NCBI RefSeq assembly: GCF_030867095.1
Contig: NC_081826.1
Location: 57,425,501-57,489,500 of the forward strand
DNA length: 64,000 bases
DNA from: Alligator mississippiensis
Taxonomy: Eukaryota; Chordata; Crocodylia; Alligatoridae
Reading direction: 5' to 3'
A program made the position numbers and the translations under genes. Every line of letters starts with the position of its first letter. The first letter of the stretch is position 1. The notes below the pieces were generated by a model. It had not been told where the DNA came from. It saw only the letters and a program-made list of their open reading frames with translations, and made no database searches. Shown one piece after another: positions 1-12,834 of the stretch.

Positions 1-177
1 CTATATAATAAGAGATGTAATAGAAGGTATATAATTTGTCTTATTTACATAAAACATCCATCAGCTTCTGCAAGAGAAGTGATAAGACCCATGTCAGTCA
101 ACCATTATTAGCTCTTTTTCATCTCTCTGCATCTTCCCCTCAGGCTTCTCTGCACACATAGGCTAGGGACAGAAGTT

Positions 178-380
178 ACACATAAACCAGTTTAAGTGAT
201 CAGAAACTGGTTTAAAAATGTAACAGAACATACGATCAGTGCACCTAAACCAGTTTCAAAATGGTCAAAACTGGTTTAAGATAAACCTGATTGAATGTAG
301 TATCACACTTAATTGATTTGGGTCAAACCGATTTATAGAACTTGCGTCTTAGACCCCTTTCTGGTTTAAGTTAAATCAGA
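178..380. repeat. Clustered AAACCAGTTTA/TAAACTGGTTT motifs, MITE-like
   Basis: Within about 200 bases the word AAACCAGTTT, or its reverse complement AAACTGGTTT, occurs about five times: near 184, 204, 247, 268 and, partly, 361. Both orientations are present, so the segment can fold into several alternative hairpins. No open frame is involved. It looks like a short inverted-repeat element, but I could not define target duplications. Confidence 0.4.
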
Positions 381-3300
381 GTCCCCCAGCGTCCCACCAT
401 GCTTTTTAGCTCTGGGCTGGGCTGTCTGCACCAGAGAGCAGAGCTGGGACCACCACTCCCCTCCCTAGCCAGAGCTCTGGCTGACTCAGAAGGAGGTGGA
501 AACTGCAGGCACAGTAGTGTCTGCCTGGCTTCCCCCTGCCTCACTTCCTCCCCGACCACTCAACCAGGGATCCCCCCCCCCAGTTCCCTCCCTCCTCTCT
601 CCAACAGCATGGATGCCAGCTGTAATCTGGTCATGGTCACACCACCCCCATGCTAGCTAATACTGAGAAGTGTCTATGTATGTGTGCCTCCAGTTTCACT
701 GGAACAAAGGCAAACAGAATAGTGCCCACTTAGGGTTTTTTGGAATTAATCAGCAGGTTACCTGGTAATGTCCCTCTATTCTTCCTTACAAATGCATTGG
801 GGAAAAAACAGGGTTTTTTTCTTTTCTTGATGGGCTGATAAGCTTTGTGTTCTGATAAGCAACCTGCTGGCTACTGGCTTACTTCCAAGACTGAAATCTG
901 ACAGCATTCAAGAGGGGACAGAGAGAGGTGTGAAAAACGACCTGGTTTGCAATGCATGGGACCTTTGAGTGCTGTCAGTTTGCTGCGGACAGTATGAAGA
1001 AGCAGGGAGAGGGAGATTGAAAAGCTCAGTATCATCAGCAGATGCATGCATTCCACACAAGCAGTCCTCTCTCCCCATCCCCACTCTTTGCCTCAGAGTG
1101 CTAGTTGGGGGCCAGGGTCTAGCAACACTCTTGCTCCTTAAACAGCGAATGGCAGGGAAAAGCATGGGTATGGTTGCTTCCCCCTCTCCATGTAGGCACA
1201 CCCCAGCTGGGGACTGTGCAGGCCAGGTGAGTGGGGTTTAAATCATTGCATCCTTCTGGGGCCTGGCCATGCCTCCCTCCCTTCCCCCAGCTCAGCACTA
1301 TAGAAGGGAAGGGAGGGCTTGCTCTAGTGATCCCCAACTTTTAGCCTGAGGCACTGCAGGCATACACCTGCATTTCCTGAATCAAAAGTGAATTTCTATC
1401 CACTTGCAAATTGGTTCAATCTCTGCTGGTTAGACTAACCTACAAGGATTGAATCAATTCAGGCTTGAGCTTTTTGAATGTCTGTCCTTAGCCATACAGT
1501 TCTCTCAGGAAGAGTCTAAGTTAACACAAACTCCTTGGTCTAGGCCTCCAAAAGTCAAACTTTATCTACATCAGATTATTAAATGAATTCCAATGGGAGG
1601 TCTTGCAACTGATAATTATCACTATTATTGCTAACATTAGCATGCAAAGATTGCCATCAGCATAACAAACTCCATTGAGCTGGGTGTTATCCCACAAAGA
1701 TAACAATGGTTAAGTAGTGGTCAATAATTTCAATACAATTTGTGGAATTTAAATATATCTTCCTGGTGCATAAACTCAGGCCTTTCAGTCATCAGGACTA
1801 CCAGACTGAGTCTGGATTCAGCATCAAAAGAGGAATAATTAGTTCACTCAGGTTCTAAATTACAAAGGTCTTCATAAATCAAAACAACATCTTAAATTTA
1901 ATATGGGAACAAATTGGTAGCCAGTGCAGTCTCTGGAGAACAGATATGAAATGCTTCCAGGACAGAGTAAACATGCCACCACATGCTGCCCTGTCTGAGC
2001 TCTGAGTGGCCTTTAAGTGCTAGGAAAGCAGAGTATATTTCAGCCTTGTAATTCAGAACTGACAAAGGCTTAGATAACAGTAGAAAGGTCCAGCATCTGA
2101 AAGAAAAATTATCAGCCCCAATGCCAAGTGCAGATAGAAAACCATGCTCTTGGCCACTTCAAGTATCTGGTTATCTACATCCAGCCTAAAACTTAACAGG
2201 ACCTCACGGTTGTGAAATATCAATAGCAAAACATGGCCATTTTCCCTTAAAAAATAGTTCTGAATCTATAATCACTCAGCCCCTTGGGTTGGCATATCTA
2301 GCTAATTTTTGTTTACCTGTAGTGTTACAGATAGGTACCATAGGGAGGGTCTTGACCTCCTAAAGATCATAAAAGGAAATGTTAACTATGAGCTATAGAG
2401 TAGCACAAGGGTATTGAAGAGTTCCCACTGAAAGTAAGCTTTGTGTGGTTGAGTCTAATAAAACAGAAGCTTTTTTTAAAGGTTAGCACCGTTTTCTGTA
2501 TCTCTGTTTTGGATACTGAGCAGTGAACCTGCTGGATGTTATGGAAGAAGGCAATCACAAAGGCAGTTCACAGTACTGACCTATCTCAAAATAATGCACA
2601 ATATTGCATATGCACTTGGCATAGCAGTGCACAGTACTATTTCATTCCATTCATAACAACCAGAAATGTAAAGAATGTTCCTACTTCTTTCTGTGTTTTA
2701 TGTATATACACATATATCTTGCTCTGTGTTTATGTATGTAAAAACAATCATGCACATAAAGAGATAAACATTCACAGTAAGACACAATCAAATGGGAAAT
2801 TTGCAAGTGTTCTGAATATAACATGCAGGCTAACTAGACATATAACAAAAGACTTCTGAGCCTTTATCAAATACAAATTAACAGGAATACATTTGAATTG
2901 TTAAGATGAACATTGCCTTTCAAATTGGTTCATAACGATTTCCATGTTATCAGAAATTTAGGAAAAAATATTGTTGCACCTCCACCTAGTGGATAATGGA
3001 GAAAATTACAACATGAAATTCATTACATTAAAATCTCAGAGGAGCTCAACCCTTTCGAATGAACAGTGACTGGAGAAGCAAGGCCCAGACTTCGTAAATC
3101 TTGGAAATGAACTCCATTTTGGTTACAATTCCTAGGGGATGAAATGGTGAATCCTCAGCCTCATGTTTGGATACAGTGATTGTTACATGTGCTCCTGAAT
3201 CCCATTTTCCAAGAACCAGCCACTTCCTACCTGTAGTAGTGGGTTTGTCTTTTTGCACTGTCTGAAATACATGCTTCAGGCACTGTGAGAGTGGGAGAAG

Positions 3301-3544
3301 ACTGATTTTTGGGGGGAGGAAGAAAATATCTGCCCAAAGAATCTATACCCCATTAACATGAATAGCATAAGCTCCTCAAATTTAGCAAAAGATAGAAGCA
3401 ACAGTCAAATGTTCCCAGTTTGAGGTAAGAAAGTTTGAAATTATTTAAAAAATAAATTGTGATTTTTTTTTCTTTGATTTCCAACACAGTTAAAGACAGG
3501 GGGAAGCTTTGTTTCACCTAGAGTAAATAACAAGTCTTGTGGTG
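381..3544. other. No gene seen; unique or ancient repeat DNA
   Basis: Short frames here are overlapping and low-complexity, with no family resemblance. A stretch around 1868-1935 (words like 'ggtagccagtgcag') resembles the 3' region of an old LINE. The segment starting near 1324 ('gtgatccccaac') resembles one end of a hAT terminus, but I found no partner end. Confidence 0.5.
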
Positions 3545-3725
3545 CATTTAAGGTTTCAGATCTCTTCACATATAGTTCTGAATGTACCTTCTGCAACACC
3601 TTAATGATGCATTAATTAATGTCTGTTTTCCAGATGAAGAAGATCTGACATGGAAAGAGTCCATGATTTTCCTAGGGTGACAAGAGGTCAGTGACAAAAC
3701 AAAAACAGAGCACTGGTCTCTCAGT
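3545..3725 (+). repeat. MIR-like SINE fragment
   Basis: The core 'ttttccagatgaagaag' followed by a decayed 'cctagggtgacaagaggtcagtgaca' region follows the order of the MIR SINE 3' half (a 'cagatgaggaaactgag' core, then a 'ggtcacacag' segment). It is highly diverged, as expected for an ancient amniote SINE. Confidence 0.5.
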
Positions 3726-4281
3726 CGCCTTCCTCTCCTGCTAGTGGCACAGTGGCCTGTGAAGACAAGAACAGCTGTAGACAGAAGGAATCCTTAGATT
3801 GTATTTATGGCTATTCTGTTCTGTACAGAAGTTTTACTTTAGCTGAAGGGAAGAAAGCAGACTGGAAAAGTCTTAATGACACCCTTACTGTTGTTTTACT
3901 TTTTGTTTTTTAAACACACTGCCAAAAATGCTTTGTTCCCAAGTAGTACTTTCCTACCCAGTTTTGGCAAAAGCTAAATAAACAATTACTACTACTCCTA
4001 AGTCCTCTTTTTTTTTAAGTCAGAGCCATCCTAAAGATATACTGTATAAGAAACAAGCTTATTTCACGTATTCTGTATTTTTCTTCTGCTTCTCCCTCTG
4101 TTACTCATGATAGTCTGGACTGACTATATTTTGTAAGACTTTGCATTGCTAGAACTAAATATCAGGCTTCAGTCCTGTTGCCAGAGGGACAATTTACACT
4201 TAGCTGCTTCCTCTACTAGTTGAGGACAAGATATGAAAAATAGACTTGTCAGTGGTAGATATTTTATAGGGTGACAAACCT

Positions 4282-4479
4282 CAGAGGCATAATTGAGCAG
4301 TTCTGTGCCCTGGACAATGGTGGTGCAGGGGCAGCAGCTGTAGCTGTGCTGGCAATGATAGCAACTTAGCCAGCAGCGTGGTGGGTGCTATTTTTGTGCC
4401 CCTCTTCCTTCCCTTCCCTCTTCCCCCATGTCAACACTCAGAGCTGGTTACCCCCTCCCCCACCATAATTATGCTACTG
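4282..4479. mobile_element. hAT-like MITE, GGCATAAT-type termini
   Basis: The left end CAGAGGCATAATTG and the right end CATAATTATGCTACTG are inverted copies of each other over about 13 bases. The interior is non-coding and GC-rich. The termini match the 71-bp element at 37163-37233, which does have a perfect 8-bp target duplication. No convincing duplication remains here, so this copy is old. Confidence 0.5.
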
Positions 4480-6529
4480 TTTCTGCTTAAAATGGTTCTA
4501 ACTAAAGGACCCCTAATTTAAAGTATCTATTTTCTGATACCACTATCCTCCCATATATCCTTTATATCTTCTACAGGATATAAAAAACTCCCATTCCAAA
4601 AAATTAGTATATATTATTTATGCCCATGCTATGGACTGCAGTTACTTGTCAAATTTCCAATGCTGTGCTCAGTACTGTGCAAGGGGAAATGACAAATGGC
4701 CCTTCACTGAGGAACTTACCAGTAAGGCCCCAGACTTGCAAACATTTACTCCTGCACTTAAATTTAAACATGTGAATGGTCCCTTTGCAGTCTGTGGAAT
4801 GACTTGAGTACTTGCAATTAAATATTAAAGTAAATCCTGCTAACAGGATAGAAGCTAAGTAGAAGGAACAGAGAGGAGAGGCTCAGCAGACTGATTCACG
4901 TTGCTATTTTATACACATTTTAGTTCTTCTAAGAGTGTACACATCTTTTCAAAAGGAAGAAATCTGAAAGGTACATAATGATTTCACTAAATTCATGTTA
5001 ACGATACATGGTAAATTAAGCAGAAAACATAAATGCCAAACACTGCACGAAGTAATTAAGTTCAATATTAAAGTGTTGTTCTGCAATAATTGTAGCCAGT
5101 GTTGGATGCACACTCTGATAATTCCATTAAATTTCTTTCAAATATGCCAACAAAATCCCCAACGTTGCTCCAAAAATATTTCTAAAAAAAAACAAAAACA
5201 AAAAAACAAATCAGTAAATTTGTACTATTCATTTGGAAAATACCATTTTTCTTTTCCCTATCTTGAATCTTCCGGGGGGGGGGGGAGGGGGAACCCCTAA
5301 ATATAAATAGAGCATTTGCTGTTGTCTTTCTACTAAAGCTTTTAAATTTAAGAAATAATAGATGCCTGTCTAGACAACCCTAAAATTGTTTTAGTTACTG
5401 ATGTATGGAAGACTGATAAATGTCATCTTTTCTGCCTGCAGTGCATTTTGCATCCAGTCTAGTGACATTTGTCTATAGCTGACCTGAGTCTGCATTTTTC
5501 ATTTGCATGAGGCATATAAATTTTACAGCTATGAAGCTTCAGGATTCATCGTTTACAGGAAAATACAGTCCCCCACCCCCCCAAAAAACAACAACTTTCT
5601 TTTGTTGTCACAGTGCCATTTTTAATTCAACCAGCAGGGAAGATTCTAATCAGACAAAAGGCAATCAAATTCACTTCATACTTTTCCAAGTGAAATAATT
5701 ATTAATTCTCTAGCTCCACACTTCTTATACAGATTAAATGAAATCTGTAGTATGGACACTGAAAAAACTTTACTCAAAATACAATTAGGAACTGAAAACA
5801 ATTCAAGAACCATATTTGCTGCTCACTAGAAAATATTAGCCCAAGTCTGGAGACATAAGAAATGAGTAGGCTTTTCATTTATTTTTAAAAGATGTTATTT
5901 AAAATATGTTATAAAGGTCCATCAGAAGGAGAGTACTGAATAGTGGAGCTTATTTTGTACCTAGATAGATTTTTCACAGGAAAAGAGGTCACTTTTTTCA
6001 AATTCTTCTGCGATATACGCTTGTTATCATTTACCAGCTTGTTATCATTTACCACACATTGCTTTATAATACAGATAATTGAAGTACTTACTCAAAATAT
6101 GAAACATTTTCACCAAAAAGCTAAAAGTCAGAGTGGCTAAGACTTAGAGACAATGATGTATACCACTGCCATGTTCCTCTCACTTAAGAAGAGAGAAACC
6201 TTTATTCAAATGGCCCTTCTCCATTCAGTCACAATGATTTCAAGTTATATTTCTCACCTGAGTAAGGACTAAGCACAGACGGGTTTGCAGCAAGATCTTG
6301 CCCTCTAAGATTGTACCAAGGATCTGCTTTAGGCTTCCCAAAAGGTTTGCACCATTACTTGGATTAATTTTATGGTGAATGTGTAAAAAAATATCATAAA
6401 AATGGTCAATTTAATCACAGTACAAATCTCCCACAAAAAGGTGTGTTGGGGTGGGGAGGGGGGAGCGGGGCAGGAAGACAAAACCTATCAAACTGAAAAC
6501 TAAATGAAGTGAAATATCATTTCATTGAA
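4480..6529. other. No gene seen; one MIR-like piece and a poly-G tract
   Basis: Around 4655-4740 the words 'gtgctcagtactgtgcaa' and 'gaggaacttacc' resemble the 5' half of a MIR-type SINE. There is a poly-G run near 5274-5290. The rest is AT-rich DNA with no usable frame. Confidence 0.4.
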
Positions 6530-8022
6530 GGAGGTGGATGAAGTCTTCTTTAAACAGCTGGTGGAAGCTTTCAAATCACAGGATTTGGTTCACACTGCCA
6601 GGCTTTAATTATTGGGACTACCGGAAGGGAAAACTAGCAGTGCACAAACAGTCCAGCAAATTCTTGGAGTATGTTGAGAAAAAAATTTTGAAGCAGGTGG
6701 TATATGGGCCAGCTAGGGTAGGGGGAGCTCTTCTTGATTTACAGCTTACAAACAGGATGGAATTGGTTGAGAATGTGAAGGTGGAAGATAACTTGTGTGA
6801 CAGTGACTACAAAAAAATAGAGTTCAAAATCCTAAGGGGAGGAAGGAAAAAGGAGAGCAGCAGAATAAGGATACTGAGCTTTAGAAATGCAGACTTTAGC
6901 AAATTTAGAGAACTGGTGGGCAGGATCACCTGAGGGGCAGGTCTGAGTACAAAGAGGGTCCAGGAGACCAGCTAACTGTTCTTTCCAGAGGCCCTCTAAA
7001 GGGTGCAGAAACAAGCTTTCCCAACGTGACTGAAGAATATGAAGTGCAACAGGAAGCCAGTTTGGCCAGACAGCAATCTCTTCAATGAACTGAAACTGAA
7101 AAAAAAAGGAATCCTGTAAGTGGAAACTTGGTCAGAGAGCTAGGGAAGAATGTAGAGCAATGTGTGAGCATGCAAAGAGAAAATTAGGAAGGCAAAGACA
7201 CATTTTGAAATTAACCCAGCAGGGGACATGAAAGGCCATAAAAAGGGATTCTACAAGTATGGCAAAAGTTAAGAGAAATCACAGGTCCCTTACAGAATGC
7301 AGAAGGTAATCTAGTTATGGTTGATGTAGAAAAGCCTGAAGTATTTAACATCTTTTTTACTTTAGTTTCCATAAAGGCAGCTACCAGATGACTTGCAGTT
7401 GGAAGCAAAGATAGAGAAGGAGAACAAATAGCCTAGAGTAGTAGAAAAACAGGATAGAGATTAGTTAGAGAGAACAGATGCTTTCAAGTCAAAAAGGCAA
7501 GATGGGATGTGTCCTAGAGTACTGAAGGAATTGGCTGAGGTAATTTCAGAACCATTGGCTATTCTCTTTGAGAAATTGTGGAGGTTTTGTGAGACTAGAG
7601 AATGACTGGCTAGGGTTACAGTACAGTAGAGAAGGAACTGGGAGCCACAGGGGACCAATAAGCTGAATATGAGTCAACACTGTGCTCTTGTTGCAAAAAA
7701 AGCCAGTAGCATACTGAGTTGTATTAACAGGAGTGTCACTTGCAAATCAAAGCTAATTATTCTTCCGCTCGATTTGGCACTGATGAGGCCTTGTCTGAAA
7801 TACTGCATCCAGTTTTGGACACACAATCCAAGATGGATGTAGACAGATTGTAAAGAGTTCCACACAGAGTTACAAGAAACTGATTAGGGGCTCTGGGAAG
7901 CAAGACTTATGAAAAATGGATGAAAGACCTATGTTTATTTAGCCCAGAGAAGAAAAGACTGAAGGAGGACTAAATGACCTCATGAGGTGCCTTCTAGTCC
8001 TACTTTCTTACGATTCTAAGAT
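6530..8022 (+). mobile_element. Decayed CR1-type LINE, plus strand, internally deleted
   Basis: The open segment 6538-6933 reads as the C-terminal part of a CR1 endonuclease and the following linker. The words QVVYGPARVGGALLDLQL and 'FRNADFSKFRELV' match the order seen in the better CR1 copy at 46089-48541 (VYGPTSGKVLLNLVL, then FRKANFDKLRRLV). Coding resemblance is lost after about 7000. Near 7960-8022 a typical CR1 3' end appears ('actaaatgacctcatgagg', then 'cttacgattctaag'). The reverse-transcriptase domain is therefore mostly deleted or unrecognisable. The element is older than the other CR1 copies in the window and is not functional. Confidence 0.75.
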
Positions 8023-8034
8023 TGGTGCAGAAAC

Positions 8035-8590
8035 TTTGCCCCAGTGACTTGTATCCCTACATGCAGGTGCTTGCTGCAGCCAAAAGCAGTGCAGGCAGTC
8101 CAAGGTGAGTAACTCAAGAGTGGCAGGGGAGGGAAGGGCTGCAGTAGCTACGGGGTTGTCAGGTCTGTGGTAGGTCATCGCTCACCCCCCTGCCCACGCT
8201 GCCGACACCACCGGAGGCATCAGCAAGCAGTCTGCAATCACCGCTGGCTGCCACCGCCATTGCTGGTGGTGTCTGCAGGTGCTTGCCACCCACCACCTGC
8301 TGCCATCAGCACTGTGGCTGCCTGCAGGAGCTCCCTACTTGCCACCACCATGCTCCCACTGCCAACAGCGCTGCCACTGCCTGCAGAAGCTTGCCATGCC
8401 CCCCCACCCCCCTGGGGCATGTGGCGTTCATGGTGGTAGGACTAGCACAGCAACAGGGCTGGGGTGTGTAGCTGGGCTTTTGCAGACTCAGGGCTGTAGG
8501 GTGAATACATGAAGGTATTCACTAGACCCGGTCAATCTAAAATCAGTTCGCCTCCTGGGATAAACTAATTTAGATAAGGCACACCATTTT
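8035..8590. repeat. GC-rich interspersed repeat, copy 1
   Basis: A GC-rich, proline/cysteine-codon-like tract ('gctgccaccgccattgctgg') runs over about 8170-8440. It is flanked by segments resembling 27830-27930 on the left and 28600-28750 on the right. A related GC-rich core lies at 38196-38560, sharing 'ggcgttcatggt'. Frames of 60-90 codons in it exist in several phases at once and are a composition effect. It is an interspersed repeat of unknown class. Confidence 0.45.
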
Positions 8591-11164
8591 TCAGTTATTT
8601 AGCTAAGGCATTTATATTGGCTTTGTTAGGTTGATCAAATGTAATATTTAGTACCCTATGTATCCTTTGGAGACCTGTTGACACTCACACATACACACAA
8701 AATTCCAGCTTTAATTTTCACCTTTACAGAGAACATGGGTAAGCTTTGTACTTTTTCAACAGCTAACCAGAAAAAAAAAAAAATCAAACACTTCATGCAT
8801 GACTATTTTGGGAAAAAAACTTCGTAAGGCACCACCTAGTATTTTGATATTTTGAAAACTACCTCCTAAACACATGGATCAGGTATACCCTACCATTTCA
8901 GCTGTGAGAAAACAGTAACTTTCAACAATTGGGCTACATGTTGCCTTATCAAACATTCAGCACCAGTGCAACAGCATGGAGAAAAAATACCCCACAAGAA
9001 GGATGGGAGATAAAAGGAGAACAGAAAGAAGAAAAATGTTATTTCTTAAGTGAGCTGAGGATAAGGGGAAAGAAAAGGAGCAATGACATGGCCTGCAGTT
9101 CTGTGTTTGAGAGAGTGTATGTCTGGCGATCCACACCAATGCTGGACAGAAGTAAGGCATTACTCAGTGTAATCTCACAAAATTGAATTCATGAGCAAAT
9201 TTCAAAAAGGTAAAAATTACAATTTGTGTGGTTGAAGCCTGTTTTCAAAGGCCTAATAAACTATATTTAAGTACTTTAAACATTTTTGGCACCTATACAT
9301 GGGCAGCAAGGTTACTCTAATGCACTGTAATTACAGCATGTTGGAAAAGACTCAATTAATCGAGTCTGCTGGAGTGTGGCAATTACCATGCTCCAGCAGA
9401 TTTCAGCTTTATAGTTAAATAAGCTTTAGTTAAAGCACCCTCACTGCTATTTTTCAGCACAGGGATGCTGATACATGAGACACTCCAGGCACTTTAATTA
9501 GAGAGGCTCTCAGAGCTGCTCTAATTGAAGTGCCCCCTCCCTCCCTTTCTGGAGCATGTGTATAAATGCCCTTTATCCTTAAATTCAAGACTAGGAAATA
9601 GGCTGGAAATGTATGTTGCAATACTGGCAAATCTTCTGCTGCTTATTGTCACTGAAGAGTTTTTGCAGTTGTTCAGTTGGCAACATATTTGTCTCCTATC
9701 ATTTTTGTTTGTTTGTTTTAAGTCTATCTCTTGCAATTTAAACTATATAGATACATCCATGCGTTATGAAACTGGGGCCTAGAGGTAGATCAGCCCCACA
9801 ATAAGCAAGAGTTCAAGCACTGCCCTAGTTTTCCAGGACAAAAGTGCTATGTAAAAAAACCAAATATGCCAGAATTAAACAGTGAAACAGGAGAAGAAAT
9901 CAAATTTCTGTATTCTATTACCTTTAAGTATCCTGTATTTGGTTATTTCTATTTTTGGTGCTAGGCAGCTACTTTTCTCTAAAGAGCTTGCTGCTATATT
10001 TCATTAAAACACCAATTATATTTAGATGGCCAGTTGAAGTTATTAATTTTATTAAAAGTTCATTTTCCCTCCACCTCAGTTTTAATTTTTTTTTTTGTGA
10101 CTTTAAATTTGATTAGTGCATTTTATTTTTTTGCAGACCTGGATTTACTCGTATAGCTTCCGTAAATAGTTGTTTCCTTTCCCTTTAGGCCTTGGAGCCC
10201 CCTGAGAAGGCTTGACTTAAGCAGCTAGCTTGTAGCTGATTGGAGGAAGCTTCTGAACAACTGTAGTACTAAAGTGACAATGAAAACATGTGCTTTAGTG
10301 GATGTGGTATTTATGTCAGATCACCAGTGCAAAGTGAGAACTCATTCAAATCCTTGGGTAATATTAGTTTAAAGCTGGTCTGAGTGAAATCAAGTGACCA
10401 TTAAAGTTCTGCAGATGAGATTACAATGAACTTCCCTTATGCAAATGATTTGGGTTTTTCCAAGACTTTTTATTTTGGGGTTGATTGCAGAAAGTGATCA
10501 TCCTTAGGACCTACCCTATATAAACAGTTAATCTATTAGTTATTTTTATTTGTTTATTTTTCTACTTCTCAAGCCCATCTCCTTTTATATTTAGAATAGG
10601 CAAAAGCCATGGGGAATTTTATCAAGAGTTTTGCATAGCACGCCTCCATTTGTGATTGTAATGTAACATTTAAATACAGAAATAAGGCCATATTATTTGG
10701 GAGAAGATTGCTTCCACTTGATGTTTGCCTGGGAGACAAGAGGTTAGACTGGGACACTGAAAGTTTGGAAGTAACATTAAGGAGGACTGCATATTACTTG
10801 ATCAATACAGTGGAGCAGGGGAGAAAAAAGTGAAAAAGTCTATATACTATAGGGATAAGAAGAAATATGGGTCAGCAATGAGAATTCAATTGCCATAATA
10901 AAAGAGATGGAAATGAAAAAGCACAACTTTCATGCAGGGGCAATAATTGCCTTTGCATCCAGTGCATAGTGTTTGAAGTAAAAAACAAAACTATAAAAGC
11001 AGGAAAATAACATGAATGCCAATAATGAGCAATTGGGTCCCACTGTGCCTGACTGCCCTCTCTGTGCCCATCCTGGATCTGCAAATTTCTTTCTGTGCCC
11101 AAACAAATTTCTGAGGCTGGTTCATGCAGTTTATATAGCCTGTTTCTAACAACAACAATAATTA
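8591..11164. other. No gene seen; one weak repeat at about 9290-9570
   Basis: The stretch 9290-9570 contains 'gactcaattaatcgagtctg' and 'ggagcatgtgtataaatgcc'. Similar words recur at 43165-43240 ('ttaattaattgagtctgc', 'ggagcatgtgtataggcc'), so this is an interspersed repeat of unknown class. The rest shows nothing assignable. Confidence 0.4.
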
Positions 11165-11345
11165 ATATTCTCTTGGATTCAAGTAGTTCTCTGTATTCAG
11201 AGATCTCGAAGTGCTTTGCAAGGTGGGTAAATATTTTGTTCCCATTTTACAAATGGAGAAACTAAGGTCCAAACTGTGCAGGTGACCTAACTAAAGTCAC
11301 AAAGGATGTCAGCAACAATAAGAAATAGAAGTCATGTAATAGGTA
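11165..11345 (+). repeat. MIR-like SINE
   Basis: The order 'tctcgaagtgctttgcaagg', 'cccattttacaaatggagaa', 'actaaggtcc', then 'ctaaagtcacaaagg' follows the MIR core and 3' part closely. The orientation is plus. Confidence 0.65.
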
Positions 11346-12509
11346 CAATGAACTTTCTATCCCCTGGTCTAGAGTACAGGTGCAGGCTCATACAACATTT
11401 ACTTTGGAGTTATCCAATTTCACTCTAGGGTATAACTGGAGCAGACACATAATGTACAGGCCAATCCAGGATAACGTTACCCCTTTAAAAGTGAGTAGTA
11501 ACTGTATACCAATGCCAGTTATATTGGTGTAATGTGTATGTCCACTCCCCTAGTTAATTTTACCCTGAGGTAGTTGTCTGCTCAATGCAAACTGGCTCCC
11601 TTTGCAGTAAGACTTTTTTTTAAATGCTGTTTAGAGTAGGCAATGATCTCGGGAAAGCTTGTAATGTTCCTTACAACAAAATGAATTCCAGGGTAAATTA
11701 CTTTGTAGTTATCATGTTTGTCCGCATCCAGTGTTTTTTAGCTATGGCTGTAGATGCAACCCTATATATTTTTATTTCCAGTTCCATGCTTTAACTACAA
11801 CTTCATCCATTGTCCTAAAAAATTAAAGACATTCCCTTTTTCTCTGGCATGATGGTAACGTGTCCTTATCTACAGAAACATATCTTTCTCATCTTAGTGA
11901 ACCTGACCTTTATAGCAGCATAATTATTGTTCTTATTTTGGAGAGATCTTGGCTGTATTCTGATGAAGCACCAGTTGCTGCTCAGTATAGCTAGGGTTGT
12001 TAAAACATTTCCATTTTCACATTGTAAATCTGGTCTCCCAAAACTTTTTAAAATCTTCACCTACAGGTCCTAAATTGCCCAATTTTTGGCATCTTTCTGA
12101 AAATAGTCTGTGGAGAACCATATACCATATTGGTGTAAATGGTCGGACAATAAAGAATGAGGCAAAACCACATAACTGGTTCTATCTGCTATTTTGAGTG
12201 GAAAATGAGACCAAAGGTCAAGTGACCCTTGTCAACTAAGAAATTCCATTGTCCTTTCAATGTGTACTTTGTGTTATTCCCTCCACTGTTTCCTTTCTTG
12301 AGCAAATCTGACTATACCTGTGCAAAACCTGGCAGCTTACTGGTTTCACCAGTAAGCAGCACTTGATGATTTGGCACCATACAAGCTTTAAAAATCCACC
12401 AATGTAACTACAAAAGCAACACAGCCACCACCATGTCCCACCTTTGGGTTTCCCTGTCTGCCAATAGGTGCCAAGTCCCTTCCCTTTATTCTGTGCAGCT
12501 AGCACTCAT
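11346..12509. other. No gene seen
   Basis: Unique AT-rich DNA. The short frames are overlapping and carry no recognisable motif. Confidence 0.5.
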
Positions 12510-12834
12510 TAGGGTTGGCAAGCCAGTTAATTGACGGGTCAAATACTGTCATTTGACTAGTCAATTGACTACATATGCTTTTACTGATCAAGGATTAAAG
12601 CAATGGTACAAAAAAATCTACAATATTTTTGTAGATTTTCTTGGATTCTACAATATCATAGATTTGGGATACTACAATATCTACAATATTGACAGAAATA
12701 TGAATTGTTATTGTTTTATGACACATTTCTTAATGGAAAATTTGTGCTTTTCCTGTGTATTATTTGGACCTATTGGCAATTTAAAAAAAAAAATTGATTC
12801 GAACTTTATTTGGCTGGTCAGATATCCAACCCTA
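12510..12834. mobile_element. hAT-like MITE with TAGGGTTGG ends
   Basis: The left end TAGGGTTGGCAAGCC and the right end, read in reverse as TAGGGTTGGATATC, are inverted. The interior contains repeated 'ctacaatat' and 'caattgac/gtcaattg'-type words. The flanking 8-mers agree at only about half their positions, so the target duplication is decayed. The ends resemble those of the TAGGG-type elements at 14671 and 31120. Confidence 0.5.

Noticed and set aside
1324..1400. A hAT terminus ('gtgatccccaac')
   Set aside because: Only one end was found and no inverted partner within 1 kb, so no element can be delimited.
3046..3258. A 70-codon minus-strand frame as a host exon
   Set aside because: No convincing acceptor/donor pair and no family resemblance. 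Flanking bases look like random unique DNA.
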